Notes: a model not told the origin generated them from the sequence alone. Positions 35,916-50,900 are shown, numbered from the stretch's first letter. The stretch: 64,000 bases of DNA from Wolfiporia cocos (GCA_029448655.1 JACCLO010000005.1:3348001-3412000), one strand, 5' to 3'. A program made the numbers and translations.

Positions 35916-37273
35916 ATGTCCCTTGGCGACGACACGCAGATCCCCGCCCGGCGTCGGCGGCACTCGGGCGCAAACGCCGTGCACATCATCATGAACAAGC
36001 CCGTCTCGGACCCCCCGCCGCGCCCAAAGTCGACACCGCCGAACGCACGCCCGAGGCAGCGGCGGCGTCACGAGCCTGTCGACGGTGATGGTGATGAAGA
36101 AGTCCGGTCAGAAAAGGACGCGGACTCGGACTCGAGCGGCTCCAGCTCCGACTCTCCTGTCTCTCCTGTCGACGCAACACCAAAAAGCACGGCTGACCGC
36201 CCGACGCGCCCCTTGCCCCGCAAGACGATGGCAACGACGACGAACAACCCATTGTACCAGACCGCGAACCCGCACATGCTGCCCGTGCAAGCGCACGTAT
36301 CGAGGGGCGGCCCTGCGTCGAGCCAGAGACGGCTGTTTGTCATTCTCGAGCAGGCGTGTCTGGAGGCGTATCGGGTGAGCAGCAATGGAAAGGGGAAAAA
36401 CGGGCGGGAGGGCGACGTTAAGTATGCCCTCTTGAACTGCGACGATCACCAGGGGATTCTCGCGAAGACCGGGAGAGATATTGCGGATGCGAGGCCAGAT
36501 ATTACACACCAGGTGAGTGCATCATCACTATCATGATGTAAACGTCTAAAGATTATCTCAGTGCCTCTTGACGCTGCTCGACTCTCCTTTGAACAAGGCT
36601 GGCCTCCTGCAGGTCTACATTCACACTGCAAAAGGCGTTCTCATTGAAGTGAACCCTCATGTGAGAATACCACGGACGTTCAAGCGGTTCAGTGGCTTGA
36701 TGGGTGTGTGCTTCTTGCCGCCGTTCTTCCGCTATGCCTAGGCCTCTGACATCGGCTGGTTCTCTCCGTGTGTTGATCCTACAGTCCAGCTGTTGCACAA
36801 GCTTTCGATCAGGGGAGTCAACGGTCCGGAGAAGCTGCTGAAAGTCATCAAGGTGCGTTGTTCAGTCCCTCGTTACCCGCGATTGTTCTCATCGGTATTC
36901 AGAACCCCGTCACTGACCATCTGCCGGCAAACACTATCAAACTGAGTGCGTATTCTCAATAGCACATATTTTGTGTGCGGTGTTAATCACGATGTCACAG
37001 CACTGTCTGGCGATGCGCCGACGGTGCGGCTGTCCAAGTACCTGCCGACGCTGCCAGAGACACATTCGATCGCTGTGTTTGTCGGTGCGATGGCGCGCGG
37101 TAAGGACGACTTCGCGGACGGAGTTGTCGACGAAAAAATCGGTATCAGCGACTATCCGCTCAGTGCGTCTGTCGCGTGCGGAAAGGTGCGTCCAACTCAA
37201 GTTACTGTGCGTTATGTCTGACGTGTTTTCACAGTTCTGCTGTGCGCTTGAGGAGCTATGGGATATTGTCTAG
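35916..37273 (+). CDS. EMG1: 18S rRNA pseudouridine-1191 N1-methyltransferase Emg1/Nep1
   Basis: A long polar N-terminus (about 130 residues) precedes the SPOUT-fold core: [76 protein letters not shown] and [19 protein letters not shown]. The end [12 protein letters not shown] reaches the stop at 37271-37273. Five or so introns are present. Emg1 methylates N1 of pseudouridine 1191 (yeast numbering) of 18S rRNA and is needed for 40S assembly. TSR3, which modifies the same base afterwards, lies 19 kb to the right. The N-terminal extension is longer than in yeast and looks disordered. Confidence 0.94.
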
Positions 37274-37832
37274 GCTGGGATTGTGACGATCTGGGAACAA
37301 TGAGCACTGCGTTTGGTTTTTCCACTTTCACTTTTGCTTTCTTCCATTGCTTGTACGACTAACTCGCCACCTTGCATTTCAACCTGCGTCTCCCCTACCC
37401 CAACCCTGCCGCACCATTGCATACCATGTATGCAGCCAACTTTTGTCGGTCCTTCACATCCCCACCTCACGAGCAGCTGGTAGCCACCGGTCGCGCTTGG
37501 CAAGGCCCCCCGATGACCTGCGACTCAACTTGCAGTCGGGCTTTGTACTGTTTTATCTGTAACTCACAATGAAAAAACTACATTGTCCTGCCGTGATTTT
37601 GCTGCGAATTATTTTTTGAGATGTTCGATATTCCCCTGAGCGGGTCAAGGCTGTGGATCAAGGATCAGTTATAGCAAGATCATGCGTTAGATATTGATAC
37701 TGATCAGGCCAATCCAAGCCTGCCGTATATAGACAGCCACCTCCACAGCGCATCGGCCTCTCCATCCCTTCCCCTCACGACGCCCTCACCTAACGTTTAG
37801 ATACCACTCGTATACGACCCTCGACGCACACC
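37274..37832. promoter_or_regulatory. SEC14 upstream region with CCAAT and TATA boxes
   Basis: 559 bases between EMG1 and SEC14. CCAAT at 37709-37713 and TATATA at 37726-37731 lie 107-124 bases before the SEC14 ATG, a plausible core promoter. Confidence 0.5.
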
Positions 37833-38888
37833 ATGGCCACCCCACAGCCAGCGAGCGCGAGCCCGATGCCAGAGGGCGTCACCGACCCCAACTACAGGCC
37901 CCTCCCTGGGCGACTCGGCAACCTCACGCAGACACAGCTGCACGTCCTCGAGACGCTGCGCAAACAGCTCCAGGACGAAGGCCTCTTCGTCCCCGAGCGC
38001 ATGGACGACGCGACGCTGCTCAGGTGCGCACCCGCCCGCTCGCGCTCCGCCGCGCGCGCGCTGACACGCATTTCGCAGGTTCCTGCGCGCACGCAAATTT
38101 GACGTGGAGAAGGCCAAGGCGATGATTGTGGCGTGCGAGCAGTGGCGGAAGGACTTCAAGGTCGACGAACTCGTGGAGTGCGTGTCCTAGTCGATGCGCA
38201 CCGCGTGGCGCGTGCTGAGCGCGCTCTCCATCCATCTATGCAGGTCATTCGACTTCAAGGAGAAGGCGGCCGTGGACAAGTACTACCCTCAGTACTACCA
38301 CAAGATGGACAAGGTGCGCACGCAGCGCGATGCCACCGGATGCGCCTCCGTGCTGACGACGTGGCGCAGGACGGGCGGCCGGTGTACATCGAGGTGCTCG
38401 GCAAGCTGAACATCCAGGAGCTGTACAAGCTCACGACGCAGGAGCGGCAGCTGCAGCGGCTCGTGGTCGAGTACGAAAAGTTCATCACCGATCGCCTGCC
38501 TGCGTGCGCCGCGGCGGTCGGGCACCCCGTCGAGACGTCGTGCACGATCCTCGACCTCTCCGGCGTCTCGCTCTCGCAGTTCTACCGCGTCAAGGACTAC
38601 GTGTCCGCCGCGGCATCCATCGGCCAGGACCGCTACCCCGAGTGCATGGGCAAGTTCTACATCATCAACGCCCCCTGGGCCTTCTCCGCCGTCTGGACCG
38701 TCATCAAGCCTTGGCTTGACGAGGTCACCGTCTCCAAGATCGACATCCTCGGGGGCGGCTACAAAGACAAGCTGCTCGCCCAGATCCCGGCAGAGAACCT
38801 CCCGAAGCAGTTTGGTGGCAAGTGCGAGTGCGCCGGCGGGTGCTCGCTCAGCGACGCAGGCCCGTGGAACCCAGATCCCGCGTTGTGA
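37833..38888 (+). CDS. SEC14: Phosphatidylinositol/phosphatidylcholine transfer protein Sec14
   Basis: Four exons. CRAL-TRIO N-terminal part: [20 protein letters not shown], then [20 protein letters not shown] and [19 protein letters not shown]. Lipid-binding domain: [40 protein letters not shown] and [20 protein letters not shown]. The end [20 protein letters not shown] is typical of Sec14. The protein exchanges PI and PC between membranes and supports Golgi secretion. It converges with actin. Confidence 0.95.
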
Positions 38889-39207
38889 GGGTGGTGTGGG
38901 GATAACGACATCGTACTCTATTGCGTATACCTTCTTTAATGTACAGATCAATACTGGGGCAACGATGCTCGGACGTTGACCGTCGTGGACACGCCTCATA
39001 CAGCCACAGCCGCACATTGATTTAGCAGATAGCCATATTCATTCTTATCATTCCGTCCCGCCAACATGTTATCGTACGTGCAAAATGGAAGTCATGGATT
39101 GCAGAAGCAGCCAAGTGAGAAAGCCGTAACGTAGCGTAAGGTGGGCATCTACAATCAAGTTATTATTCCTTCTTCCACGTTCCCGCCGCCGTCCACGTTC
39201 CCGTCGC
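38889..39207. other. Intergenic, convergent 3' ends of SEC14 and actin
   Basis: 319 bases of 3' untranslated sequence of the two genes. Nothing else was recognised. Confidence 0.5.
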
Positions 39208-40808
<1,601 letters not shown>

Positions 40809-41316
40809 TTTGGCTGGTAGTTCGTGAGGTAAGATAAGAAAGTGGGGGGTGACGAGACGCTGCGCGCGCGTTATATGTTGTGGGCGGTCGCGATGCGGTG
40901 CGTGATGGGCAGATTAGCGTGGGAGGCTGCGGACTGCGAGGAGGAGACGACTTACGCAGGCGGACGATGGAGGAGTTGGACAAGATGGGATGCACTGCGG
41001 ACGATGCCCCTAATGCTACGTGTTATCCGATTGCTTTAGGGCAGGCCCGCTCCGCCTTTGGCTGCGCCCGCGCAAAGCCGGCCGTCGCTAACGCGCACGG
41101 TGGGTGAAGGTGTTTCAGCACGCACGCACGCCTCCTAATATTTTTCCATCCACGTAAGATGCACAGGACGGCGGGGGCGTGCATGTCGCGCCCTCGCCTG
41201 GGTGGGCTGCCCGTCACGTGCTCGCCGGCGCTGTGCCAGACGCGTCAGCTGCAGCGCGACGCGTACTGCTACCCGCTGCCTGCTACCTGCCACCCGCTGC
41301 CTGCCATCCGCCCGCC
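40809..41316. promoter_or_regulatory. Bidirectional region between actin and RPN10
   Basis: 508 GC-rich bases between divergent start codons. No TATA box at a standard place on the actin side. No gene was recognised. Confidence 0.5.
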
Positions 41317-42521
41317 ATGCCCCTCGAAGCCACGCTCGTCCTCATCGACAACTCAGAGTACATGCGCAATGGCGACTACCCGCCCACGCGCTTCCACGCC
41401 CAGAGCGACGCGGTGACCACCGTCTTCCAGACAAAGATCGAGTCCAACCCGGAGAACACGGTCGGCCTCATGACCATGGCCGGCAAGGGGTGCGTCGACC
41501 GCCGCTGCCCAGTCCATCCGCTGAGACGCGCGCAGCCCAGAGGTGCTCGTCACGCACACAAAGGACGAGGGCCACATCCTCCAGGCCCTCCACACCGCCG
41601 CCGCCAAGATCGGCGGCGTCGCAGACATCCCCACCGCCATCTCCGTCGCCCAGCTCGCGCTCAAGCACCGCGCGAACAAGAACCTCCGCCAGCGCATCGT
41701 CGTCTTTGTCGGCTCGCCGCTCGCGGGCGTGGGCGCGGACGCGACCGCGATGGTCCGTCTCGCCAAGAAGCTCAAGAAGAACAACGTCGCCGTCGACGTC
41801 ATCGCATTCGGCGACGGCATCCAGCCCGCCGAGCCCCTCGTCCTCAGTGCGTTTGTCGAGAACGCGAACAGCGGCGACAACTCGTGAGTGCCCCTGCCGC
41901 CCGCCCCGCCCCGCATCTCAGACACTGACCCAGCGCGCAGACGATACATTGCAGTCGGCCGCGGCCCGCACAGCCTCTCCGACACCGTCCTCTCCTCACC
42001 CGTCCTCTCAGGCGACCGCGGCATCCCAGAGGAGGCCATGGGCGATGCGTCCGGCCCCGGCGCACCCGGCGCCAACTTCGAGTTTGGCGTCGACCCAAGC
42101 CTTGACCCGGAGCTTGCGATGGTGCGTCGTGTCTGCGACCTCTTGTCCGTAGCAGCCGTGCTGATCGGGCACTCGCCGGCGACCGCAGGCGCTGCGCATG
42201 TCGATGGAGGAGGAGCAGGCGCGCCAAGCAGCCGCGGCGCAGGCGGCTGCGTCCGCATCCGCCGCACCAGCAGAGTCTTCAGCAGACTCGGCACCAACTG
42301 CGGCGGAGGCTGCACACGGCGCACAAACTGCGGGGGAGGATCTGGAAGCCATCGCGCGGGCGATGGGGATGCCGGCGCCCGCGCAGGAAGGGGACGTCGA
42401 GATGGCAGAGCATGCTGCGGCCGACGACGAGGAACTGTCGGAGGAGGAGGCTATCGCGCGCGCAATTGCGATGAGTATGCAGGACCAGGAGAATCCGGCA
42501 GAGGGACAGGACAAGAAATAG
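41317..42521 (+). CDS. RPN10: 26S proteasome regulatory subunit Rpn10
   Basis: A von Willebrand A domain starts at once ([56 protein letters not shown]). Two ubiquitin-interacting motifs follow: [18 protein letters not shown] and [16 protein letters not shown]. The four exons join at GKG/PEVLVT, NSGDNS/RYIAVG and PELAM/ALRMS. Rpn10 is a ubiquitin receptor at the base-lid junction of the proteasome regulatory particle. An Ala/Glu-rich linker separates the two motifs. Confidence 0.96.
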
Positions 42522-42729
42522 GCAGCGGGCGAGACCCTTTTGAGCCGGACACGATGCAGATTGTATCACTGATTGCTCTCGCACTGTATTTCATTCCTCT
42601 GCAATATTTTCACTCTGAGCCCTTGGTTGAATGCGACAAGCGTGGGCGCCTCCGCCAGATATCTCGTGCCGGCAATGGCCGGGATGGTGAGCAGCCGCTG
42701 AGCACAGCGAGCTCACCACAACCTTTCCC

Positions 42730-43141
42730 ATGGCGTCGTCGACAACTGCCTCGCAAACCGAGATGAAGGAGGCACGGCTCCCCATCGGATGGAGGGACCA
42801 GTGCTCTGCGTGCGTTTTCTGGCGCTCTCTGGTCGAGTCTGTGTTTACGGAAATAATACAATGCACGTCTGCAGCCTCCTTATCCCGCTGAACGTCTGCC
42901 GCAAGAAGAACTACTACTTGCCCTGGGAGTGTGACCATGAGAGGCACTCATACGAGAAGTGAGCAGCCCGCCGAGTTGCTCAGCGTAAGATGCTGATGGT
43001 TCGCGCTCTCAGGTGCCAGTACGACGAGTGAGTGATTGGTGCTTCCAGTTTCCCTGTTGTCTCTGATTGTGGCACAGCTACGTCCGTCGGATGAAGATCT
43101 TGTCGAAACAGAAGGTTGCCGCCCTCGAGGAAGCAGAATGA
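42730..43141 (+). CDS. NDUFB7: NADH:ubiquinone oxidoreductase subunit B18 (NDUFB7-like)
   Basis: Small protein of four exons: RLPIGWRDQCSA joined to LLIPLNVCRKKNYYLPWECD, then HERHSYEK joined to CQYDDYVRRMKILSKQKVAA. The four cysteines spaced as C-x9-C, C-x10-C and C-x9-C form the CHCH arrangement of this accessory subunit, which sits on the intermembrane-space side of complex I. Length and order match the family. The exons were joined by frame continuity; each intron is GT-AG. Confidence 0.9.
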
Positions 43142-43313
43142 ATATCCGTCACCTTCAGCATGGCTTTGCGCATCACCCGCGCATGACAGGACTAGACCGC
43201 GCGGGGCGCACACGGAGTAGGAGCGGGGGGTGTACATTGTGCAAAGAGTGGGGATACAATTGCATTCACGCGTTCAGACGGTCTGCTCTCCTCCTCAACC
43301 TCGCCTCCGCAAT

Positions 43314-44299
43314 CTATACTCTCCGTCCTGTGTTCTCCTCCCACACTCTAACCTCCTTCTTCACCCGTTCCACAACGTCCGTGACCGTGCTCGCCTTGCC
43401 GAACGCGTCGACGAATTGGCCCTGGGGATCCATGAAGTAGAAGAAAATCGAGTGGTCGACAAGGTAGTCGTCTTCGGCAGTCGTGCCGGGCGGCGTTGAG
43501 AAGTACACACGATACGTGCGGCATATCGCCTTCACCTCGTCGTATGTACCCGTGAGCCCAACGAGCCGCGGGTGGAACTCGTCTACGTAGCGGGCGATCT
43601 GCGAGGGAGTGTCCCGCGCTGGGTCAACGGAGACGAAGATTGGCTGCATGATTGCGCCATACTCCTTCTCTGCGCACATACCATGCAGACGGTCAGTGCA
43701 CGGGGATGGGTCGTGAGTAAGAGGAACGCACCAAGCTCGGAGACGGCTGCGCTCATCTTGTCGAGCTCCTCCGGACAGATGTCTGGGCAGTTGGTGAACC
43801 CGAAGTAGATCAAGTTCCATTTTCCGAGCAGGTCTTGCTCTGTGAAAGGCTTGTTTTCGTGTGTCGTGAGCGCGAACGGCCCACCAACACGCGGCCGACC
43901 AATCTCCTTGTTCTCCCGTTCTTGCTCTGTATGCAATGTGAGCGGATATCCCGGACGGAGAAGGAGGGCACACGCACGGCGCTGGATCAGGAGCTGCTCC
44001 TTTTCATGCTTAAAGTACAAGAACAGCGCAACGCCCGTGGCTACGAAGACCGCTGCAGCTTTCGGCGTAAAGACCTGCGGCAGGGCATGTAAGCATTTGC
44101 GGGACGGAGGCTAAAACACACTTACCCCGACCGCCGACCTGTCTCGCGCCCCGGAAGATGTCTGCTGGGTAGGCTGCGAGTATTGTCTCCGTGCAATCTG
44201 GCTTCGCTTGACCGGGGTGCGAAGGAGCGGAGAGCGAGAAGGACCTGCTATGCAGGATGCAGCACGGCGGGAAAAGGCGAGGGATGCGAGCGCGGACAT
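43314..44299 (-). CDS. SCO1: Cytochrome c oxidase copper chaperone Sco1
   Basis: An Arg/Ser-rich mitochondrial presequence (MSALASLAFSRRAASCIAG) is followed by one membrane helix (AAAVFVATGVALFLYF). The thioredoxin-like domain starts RPRVGGPFALTTHENKPF. The copper ligands are visible: CPDIC (CxxxC) in FGFTNCPDICPEELDKM and the distal histidine in YLVDHSIFFYFMDPQG. Sco1 passes copper to the CuA site of Cox2 at the inner membrane. It is convergent with NDUFB7; both are respiratory-chain genes. Confidence 0.95.
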
Positions 44300-44630
44300 G
44301 GTCTCCGTCAAACCGGCGTGGTCGATTTGGAACAGCAAGGCCCCGAGGAAGAACTTGATGCCCTCGAGTCCCCGGTCAAGAGCACGGTGGCTTCCAGGTT
44401 ATAACAACCAGAGCCCGGGCGTTCGTGACTTGCCCATGGTCATCGGCACAGAACGGGCGAGGTCGTTGTAAATCCTCGAGACAGAGTCGATCAGGTGGGT
44501 GATCAAACACATTGTTACATGTTTCTGATAGGCTACATAGTCTTACAGAGCGAGCAAGGAGAATGGCAGGGCATCACTGCATGTGCTATCGGCACGATAT
44601 ACACACCCGACCGGCAATTGTGGGAGCAGG
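44300..44630. other. Intergenic between CGI121 and SCO1
   Basis: 331 bases, the 3' region of CGI121 and 5' region of SCO1 (both minus strand). Nothing recognised. Confidence 0.5.
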
Positions 44631-45384
44631 TCATGCCATAACACTTTTCATCGCCACGGAGCTCGTCACAATCTCGTCGACAATGAGGTGCTCCTGTGCG
44701 ACATTTAGTCCAGACGCCTTGAGGGCTGGCTCGCCGTTGAGCTTGTAATACTGTTTTTGCGTTCAGTCATGTCGGCAATCTAGAGAGTAGAGAGCAGCAC
44801 CTTCTTGACACTCGCCCAGTCAGTGAACTGACCCAGATCGCCTATTGGCGAGATGTCCCCGGACACGACCGCCAGCATGCGTGCCTGCACGTCTCCGAGG
44901 TCGGGTGGTGCTATCCGCACGACGAACAAGGCGGTGGTGGTATCGGAGACACCGAATCGTCTGATTGCTTCGGTGATCTACAGGTCTATCAGCTGTGAGC
45001 AGGCACAAAGGCCCGACTGTCCGCTCACGTTGTTATTGGGGCTGAGAGCCCATAGGATTTCTGCATGCACGGTCTTGGTGCGCAGTGAGCCCTGGACCTC
45101 AGCCAGGACAGCTTGCACGATGGCGGTCTGCAGATGCAACACGCTGCAGATCTGCGTGCGTATGCTCAGCCGGTAGTGTCTGCGATATCGCTGGTGCTCA
45201 CCAGGCGAGCGTCGATGAACGCAAAGTTCACGGCCTCCCGCTCGAGTTCGCCCTCGGGCCCCGCCGCAGTGGCTGCTTTGATGATACGCGCCCTGATCTG
45301 TGCTGCATTGGCGACGTTGGTGAAGAGAGCGACGTGAACGTGCGAGACGTCGGCGGGCAAGTGAGCATAGCGGAAAGTCTCCAT
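44631..45384 (-). CDS. CGI121: EKC/KEOPS complex subunit Cgi121
   Basis: The start METFRYAHLPADVSHVHVAL is followed by FTNVANAAQIRARIIKAATA and AVNFAFIDARL. After introns come TAIVQAVLAEVQGSLRTKTV, HAEILWALSPNNN, ITEAIRRFGVSDTTTALFVV and VKKYYKLNGEPA. KEOPS makes N6-threonylcarbamoyl-adenosine (t6A) at position 37 of ANN-decoding tRNAs; Cgi121 helps tRNA recruitment. Four exons. Divergent from the PDI gene with only 159 bp between the start codons. Confidence 0.92.
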
Positions 45385-45543
45385 CGCGTGGCGGTGAACG
45401 GCCTCGGCGAGCGCCAGTCTGCCCGCCCATCTCTTCCGACCTTACAAACCATCGTTGCGCTCAACTCGTCTCTCGTTTTGTTCTTTGCTATTTACTCGGG
45501 ATCTCATCTTGCTCTCTCTGCTGCACGTCGCTGAGGACCCAGC

Positions 45544-47819
45544 ATGCGGGTGCCGTCGTGCCTCATCAAGCTGTCGTCGACGCTGCTCGTCGCGTCTTTC
45601 GCGCTGACTGTGGCTGCAGTCCCGGTCGACTCGGCCGAACTTCTCGTCCTCACTCCAGACAGTTTCGACCCGACCATCTCGCAGGGCGTATGGTAGGTGG
45701 ATTCCCCAAACGTTCCCCCATTCTTGTCCTTGTGTTACCTCCGGTGCATATATGGCGACAACTACGGATGTTTGAGCTCACTGGTATGTTAGGTTCATTG
45801 AGCATTTTTCTCCATATTGTGGTCATTGCCGCAAGTTCTTGCCGACATGGAAGCAGCTCGCAGAGGAGTACGGAAGCATGGCCAACCCCGGAATCCACCT
45901 CGCGCAGGTCAACTGTGCAGTGCACGGTGGTGAGCCCGCTCAATCAGCTTAGCTGCATTTGACCCATTGACCTGTGTGAAGACCTATGCACGCAGCATGG
46001 CGTGACTGGGTATCCCCAGATGAATCTATACCGAGATGGTCAATTCGTCGAGAGCTACATGGAATCGAGAGCATATGAACTCTTGAACGCGTATATCTCC
46101 TCGAAGGCGGAACCCACGAGCGCACCTGAACCAGCGCCCCCGCCTGCTGTTACGCCTGACTCGGAACAGGAGCCCCTTCCTCCTGCGGCACACGCCTTGC
46201 AGGAAAATGCACAGGCTGATCGAGAAATCGCTCGAGAGAAGGTGGCCGCACAGAATGACCCGAACCCGGACGGCGCCGTACTTTCTTTGACCGACAAGAC
46301 GTTTCGGCAAACGGTTGAGGAAGATCACGTCTTTGTCAAATTCTTTGCTCCCTGGTATGTGCGCTCGGAAGTATCTTCACACATGTATTGACATATCTGC
46401 TGCCCTGAAGGTGCGGGCATTGCAAAAAGCTGGCCCCTACATGGACCCAGCTTGCAGGGCAGATGCAGCACAAACTCACCATCGCCGAAGTAAACTGTGA
46501 GGAACACAATGCACTCTGCAGAGCTGAAGGCGTGACCGGTTTCCCGATGCTAATGTACTATTCCGGCAACGGCGGCGGCAAGACGGAATACACGAGCGGC
46601 CGCAAGCTCGCACAGCTAAAGGCATTCGCGGACAAGGTCTCCGGCCCGTACGCATATAATTGAGCTGGTTGTTGGTGACGATCTAATTGCGGCGTCTCGA
46701 AGTGCTGTGCAGCAGATAAAATACGACGAGTTCGAGGAGCGTGTCGCCGAGCATCCAGTCTTCTATTTGCTGCTCCATCCTGCATATGGCAGTCAATCAT
46801 CAGTGAGCAGTTTCCCATGACATTATAGGTGGTTGCTGACATAGGGCAGAATGATGTCCTGGAAGCGACCAAGGTTCTCTTTGGCTCGCCACCCGTCTAC
46901 GTATCGACATCCCGCCTGTTCTACGAAGACTTGACACTTGATCCGGATTCGACAGCCCTTCTTGCGTTCAAGGACCACGATGCTGCGCCGGCCGCGGTAT
47001 ATAACCTGCCGTCTGTGTTGGCAACATCTGGGGAGAAGGAACTCCTTGTCAATTGGGTAAATACTAGCTCACTTTTGGTCTTCTGCGCTGACCTTGCGAG
47101 TCCCGCAGCTTCTCCGCAATCGCCTTCCGTCAAGTGTTGAGCTCGACTCCGACAACTTCCAAGAAGTGATGAACGCTCCGCATCACCCCCTTGTCGTTCT
47201 CGTTGCCACTCCCAGTAGCCAGTTATCCGGCACAGCTGCGCGCGTTCAAAAGATAGCACGACAATGGAAGGATGCAAAAGGAGATGCGTCGGTGACGTTT
47301 GCGTGGATGGATGCAGACAAGTGGGGCAAGTGGCTGAAGAGTATGTATGGCGTAAAGGCAGATGCCGACGGGGAACCGAAGGTCGTCGTTGCGGATCACT
47401 CAGTACGTGCTCCGTTGGAAGGCTAAGGACTCCCGCGCTGATGTCAGCCGACATAGCGTCTTCTCTACTACGACGTTGACCAAGCTGGCGAGCGTATCAA
47501 ACTAACGCCATCGAGCATGTTCTCCGCCATTAACGGGGCTCTCAGTGGTAGCACTTGCCCGAAACACTCTGAGAACATGGTGGAGCGTATGGCTCGAGTA
47601 TGCCTCTCGTCCTAATATCATGCTATCGACACTGATGTGTTCCTCCAGTATCTCAACGGGAAGCTCACCGATATTGAGTGGTTTGTTACAACCTATCCGT
47701 GGCGGACCGCGTTCTTCTTCGCTTCTGGTCTTGCTCTCGTGGTCTTCATATTCAAGCGGCTCGTCTTTGATCAAGAATCGCGGGACTATCAGATGCGCAA
47801 GGCAGACAGGTTGGATTGA
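45544..47819 (+). CDS. Membrane-anchored protein disulfide isomerase with two thioredoxin domains
   Basis: A signal peptide (MRVPSCLIKLSSTLLVASFA) leads into thioredoxin domain 1 (HFSPYCGHCRKFLPTW) and, after a Pro/Glu-rich linker, domain 2 (KFFAPWCGHCKKLAPTW). Both carry the CGHC redox site. Further thioredoxin-like folds without a CxxC follow, then a C-terminal membrane helix (AFFFASGLALVVFIF) and a short basic cytosolic tail (FDQESRDYQMRKADRLD). It probably forms and rearranges disulfides in the ER lumen. It resembles membrane-anchored PDIs such as the TMX/Eps1 type. It has about ten exons, and one intron splits the second active-site motif after Trp. Confidence 0.9.
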
Positions 47820-47994
47820 TGGCTTCGTCATTTATACATGATTGGCTGGTTCTTGGGTGTATTTTATGTGGTCTATAATGTACGGATTATCCAGCTGCTA
47901 TGCTACAAGCTACAACAATATTGCAAGCGACAAGGGGCTGTGCGAGGTCCAGTCGTAAATGGCAGCATGAAATCAATTCGTCACTAGTTCTACA

Positions 47995-50900
47995 TTACGC
48001 ATCACTCGACGTGGCAGGTGATTCAGGAGTGTATGTTTGTGTGGCAGGACTAGCCCATGGGGAGACCGAGTCGTCAAGCATAATTCCGGCGATACGGTTA
48101 TAGACAGCAGGGGGGAATTGTCTGAATAGTGCATCAACAAGATGTCGTCAGCTTCAGGACTTTGGTGCGTACCTCTCTTGCGCGCGATCGAGGAGCTCAA
48201 TAGCACGGTCACGGTGACCATGGCCTAATTCCGCGCGTACCATGGCTTCCCATGTCGAAGGCTTCCCGCAGATGTCAGCCGTCTTATATCGGATCGGTCT
48301 GTCTCACAGAACTCACCTCGCGGTAAACTGGTACATTGACTGGCACCTGCCCAGCGGTGCTGTTTTCGTTATTATGCGGGGCATGGTTATGAGGAGCGGC
48401 AACACCGTTTGGTGGGTCAGCCAAGTTTTCGAAGACCTTCCGCGCGGCCTCAATGTCACCGGCATTTGCGTAGCCCTTGATGATCAGGTTTGCAATGTAG
48501 GCAGTCATATGAATACCAAGGGATTGCAAACGATCGACATAGACAGGTATAAGGTCAGGCCGTCGGAGGGTCACAAAGACGTTGATGAGAGCCTCGAATA
48601 CCACAGCATCTGGAAGTGGGAGACCAGATTTCGTCGTCGACGGATGGCTTGCAATTGAGTCAAAGGTGGAAAGCGCGCGATCAAGATCTTTCTCCACACA
48701 ACCGTAGCAGTTGATGAGTGAAGCCCAGTGCGTTCCCGAAACGAGGGGGCTGGCTCCTGACGAGACAATTTCAAAGATGCGTTCTACCTCTGGCACGACG
48801 ATCGGTTGAATTGTTCCATATGCATCCATCAATAGCTGCCAGGATGCGTCAAGAAAATTCATAAATCACAAATATGACACGAACCTTGTACGTGTGAGCG
48901 GTAGGCGCGACTCGTGCGGCGACGAGTGCATTGAAAAAGTCCAGGACTCGTACCCGATCAGGCTTCGTATAAGTGTAGAGTTGCATCATGGTGTTATACG
49001 GCGGAATACGCGGCTTGAAGTTCTTTTGCTGGGTCATCTCGGCGAACAAGTTCTCTGCAGATTCTGCATCTCCAACACGGCAGCATGCCGCAATCACGGC
49101 ACCATAGGTCACAGAAGACGGCGCGATTTGCTGCTGCCTCATTTCATGGAACAAGGCAAGCGCATCGTCCGCCTTCCGCGCCCTAGCCAGCTTGGAGATG
49201 ATGGTGTTGTAGAGGTATAGGTTTGGGACCACACCTGCTTCACGAGCTTCGTTAAAGAGGTTCAAGGCGACCTGAGAATCATCGGTTGTGTCCTTGACCA
49301 GGTGGATAAGAGCACCATATGCATCCGCAGACATAACTCCGCCGTTCTCCAAAATCCTCGTGCGATGCAGGTGCGCTGCTTCAATATCACCCGCGTGGGC
49401 GAAACCGATGACCATACTGTCCTCAACAGCAACCCAACCCCGCGACTGCTGATCCTTTCTGAACTCCATAGCTGCGAGGACGAGCTGGGCCGAGCTGTAC
49501 ACATCGTGCATCAACTCAACCTCGCCGTGCCGGCCGAGCGAAGCGATGAGGTGTCCCAGAACGTATGGTTGAGGGTAGATGCCCTTCCTCCTCCCACTCG
49601 TGAAGCGGTTGTACGCTGCATATACCGATACTTTTGTACTGGCAGGATAGTGTTCATCGACATATCTACTGTGAGCAGCGTTGATTTGGACGTTTGTCGA
49701 AGGGGAAATGCCTGGCACATCGCTGTTGGGCTCAGCGGGAGGAGGATAAGTGGGCTTAGCGTCGGCCCCTGGAGCGTTCTCTGCGATAAGCTCATCGGCT
49801 TCTTGGTCATGCTCCCTGAGTAGCTGTTTCGCCGACTCGAGCTCAGGCCCAGCGAGTAACCCCTGTGCAATCCGCTTTCGACGCACATTGCTGAGCGCGC
49901 TAAAAGCGACTCCTTGCTTACGCATGTTTGTGAGCAGCAATTCAACGACGCGATACCGATTGGACACTGGCTCGCCGAGAGCGGCAAAGAGCAATGCGTC
50001 CCATTGATGAATATCCAAGACCACATCGGGGTCGGCCATGTATACTTGCAGGCATCGATGCTGAATGGCTTGGCTTGGCATGATAGCGAGATGCACCAAG
50101 ACAGCGCAGAATTGCAACAAATCCTGGATGGCGATGAGCTCGAGTTGGTTGGAGGTGATCTGCTTCATGATGTCTTCGGCAAAGGTCCGTGCAATCTCGA
50201 ACTTCGCACCTAGCTCATCGCCATGAAGCGTTTTCTCTTTTTTACCGCGCGAAACCTGATGGCGAAGAACATTCAGCACTACTGTTGCGAGACGTATGGC
50301 CTCCACAGGACGATCGCGTTTCAGATACAACCTGGTCAGTGTGTGCCCAATGATGTCCGACTGTGTAGCCTCGTCCCGCAGGGCAAGATCATAGTAATTA
50401 GCCCCAACAATTGAATGCACCATGAAGTCGACATAGGACATGGAAGTATCATCGTCGAAGTCAGGTTGCGTGCGCAAGTGGCGGAGGTTTGCTTGCAGGA
50501 ACATATGGCGATTGAACAGCGCCAGCTGTAGCTGATCTTCCTCCGCGGTTTCTAGAAGCCGAGAGTAAATCCTATTGAGGTCGTCAACGCGCCCGTCCAG
50601 AGCTAATGCCTCCGTCATCCTGAGCCATGTCGCAATGTCTGGGCGCGAAGGCGTTGGATTCGGTTCATATGGATGCCGCGGACTAGTACTTTGAGCGAGT
50701 AACCGGTCGAACCACGATAGCGCCGTAGAAATATCACCGACATCGCAGAACGCTGCTATAATGCGATGGAATGTCGAACTTGCAGGAGGGGGAACATCCG
50801 CGATGCCGAATGCTTCGCCGGCCTTTGTGTCAAGCATTTGCTCCAAAATACCAAGGGCCGTTGAGTGCTGTCCGACATGGATGTACGCCTCTATCATGGC

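Noticed and set aside
38295..39017. 240-codon minus-strand frame
   Set aside because: Complementary shadow of SEC14 exon 4 in GC-rich sequence; no domain.
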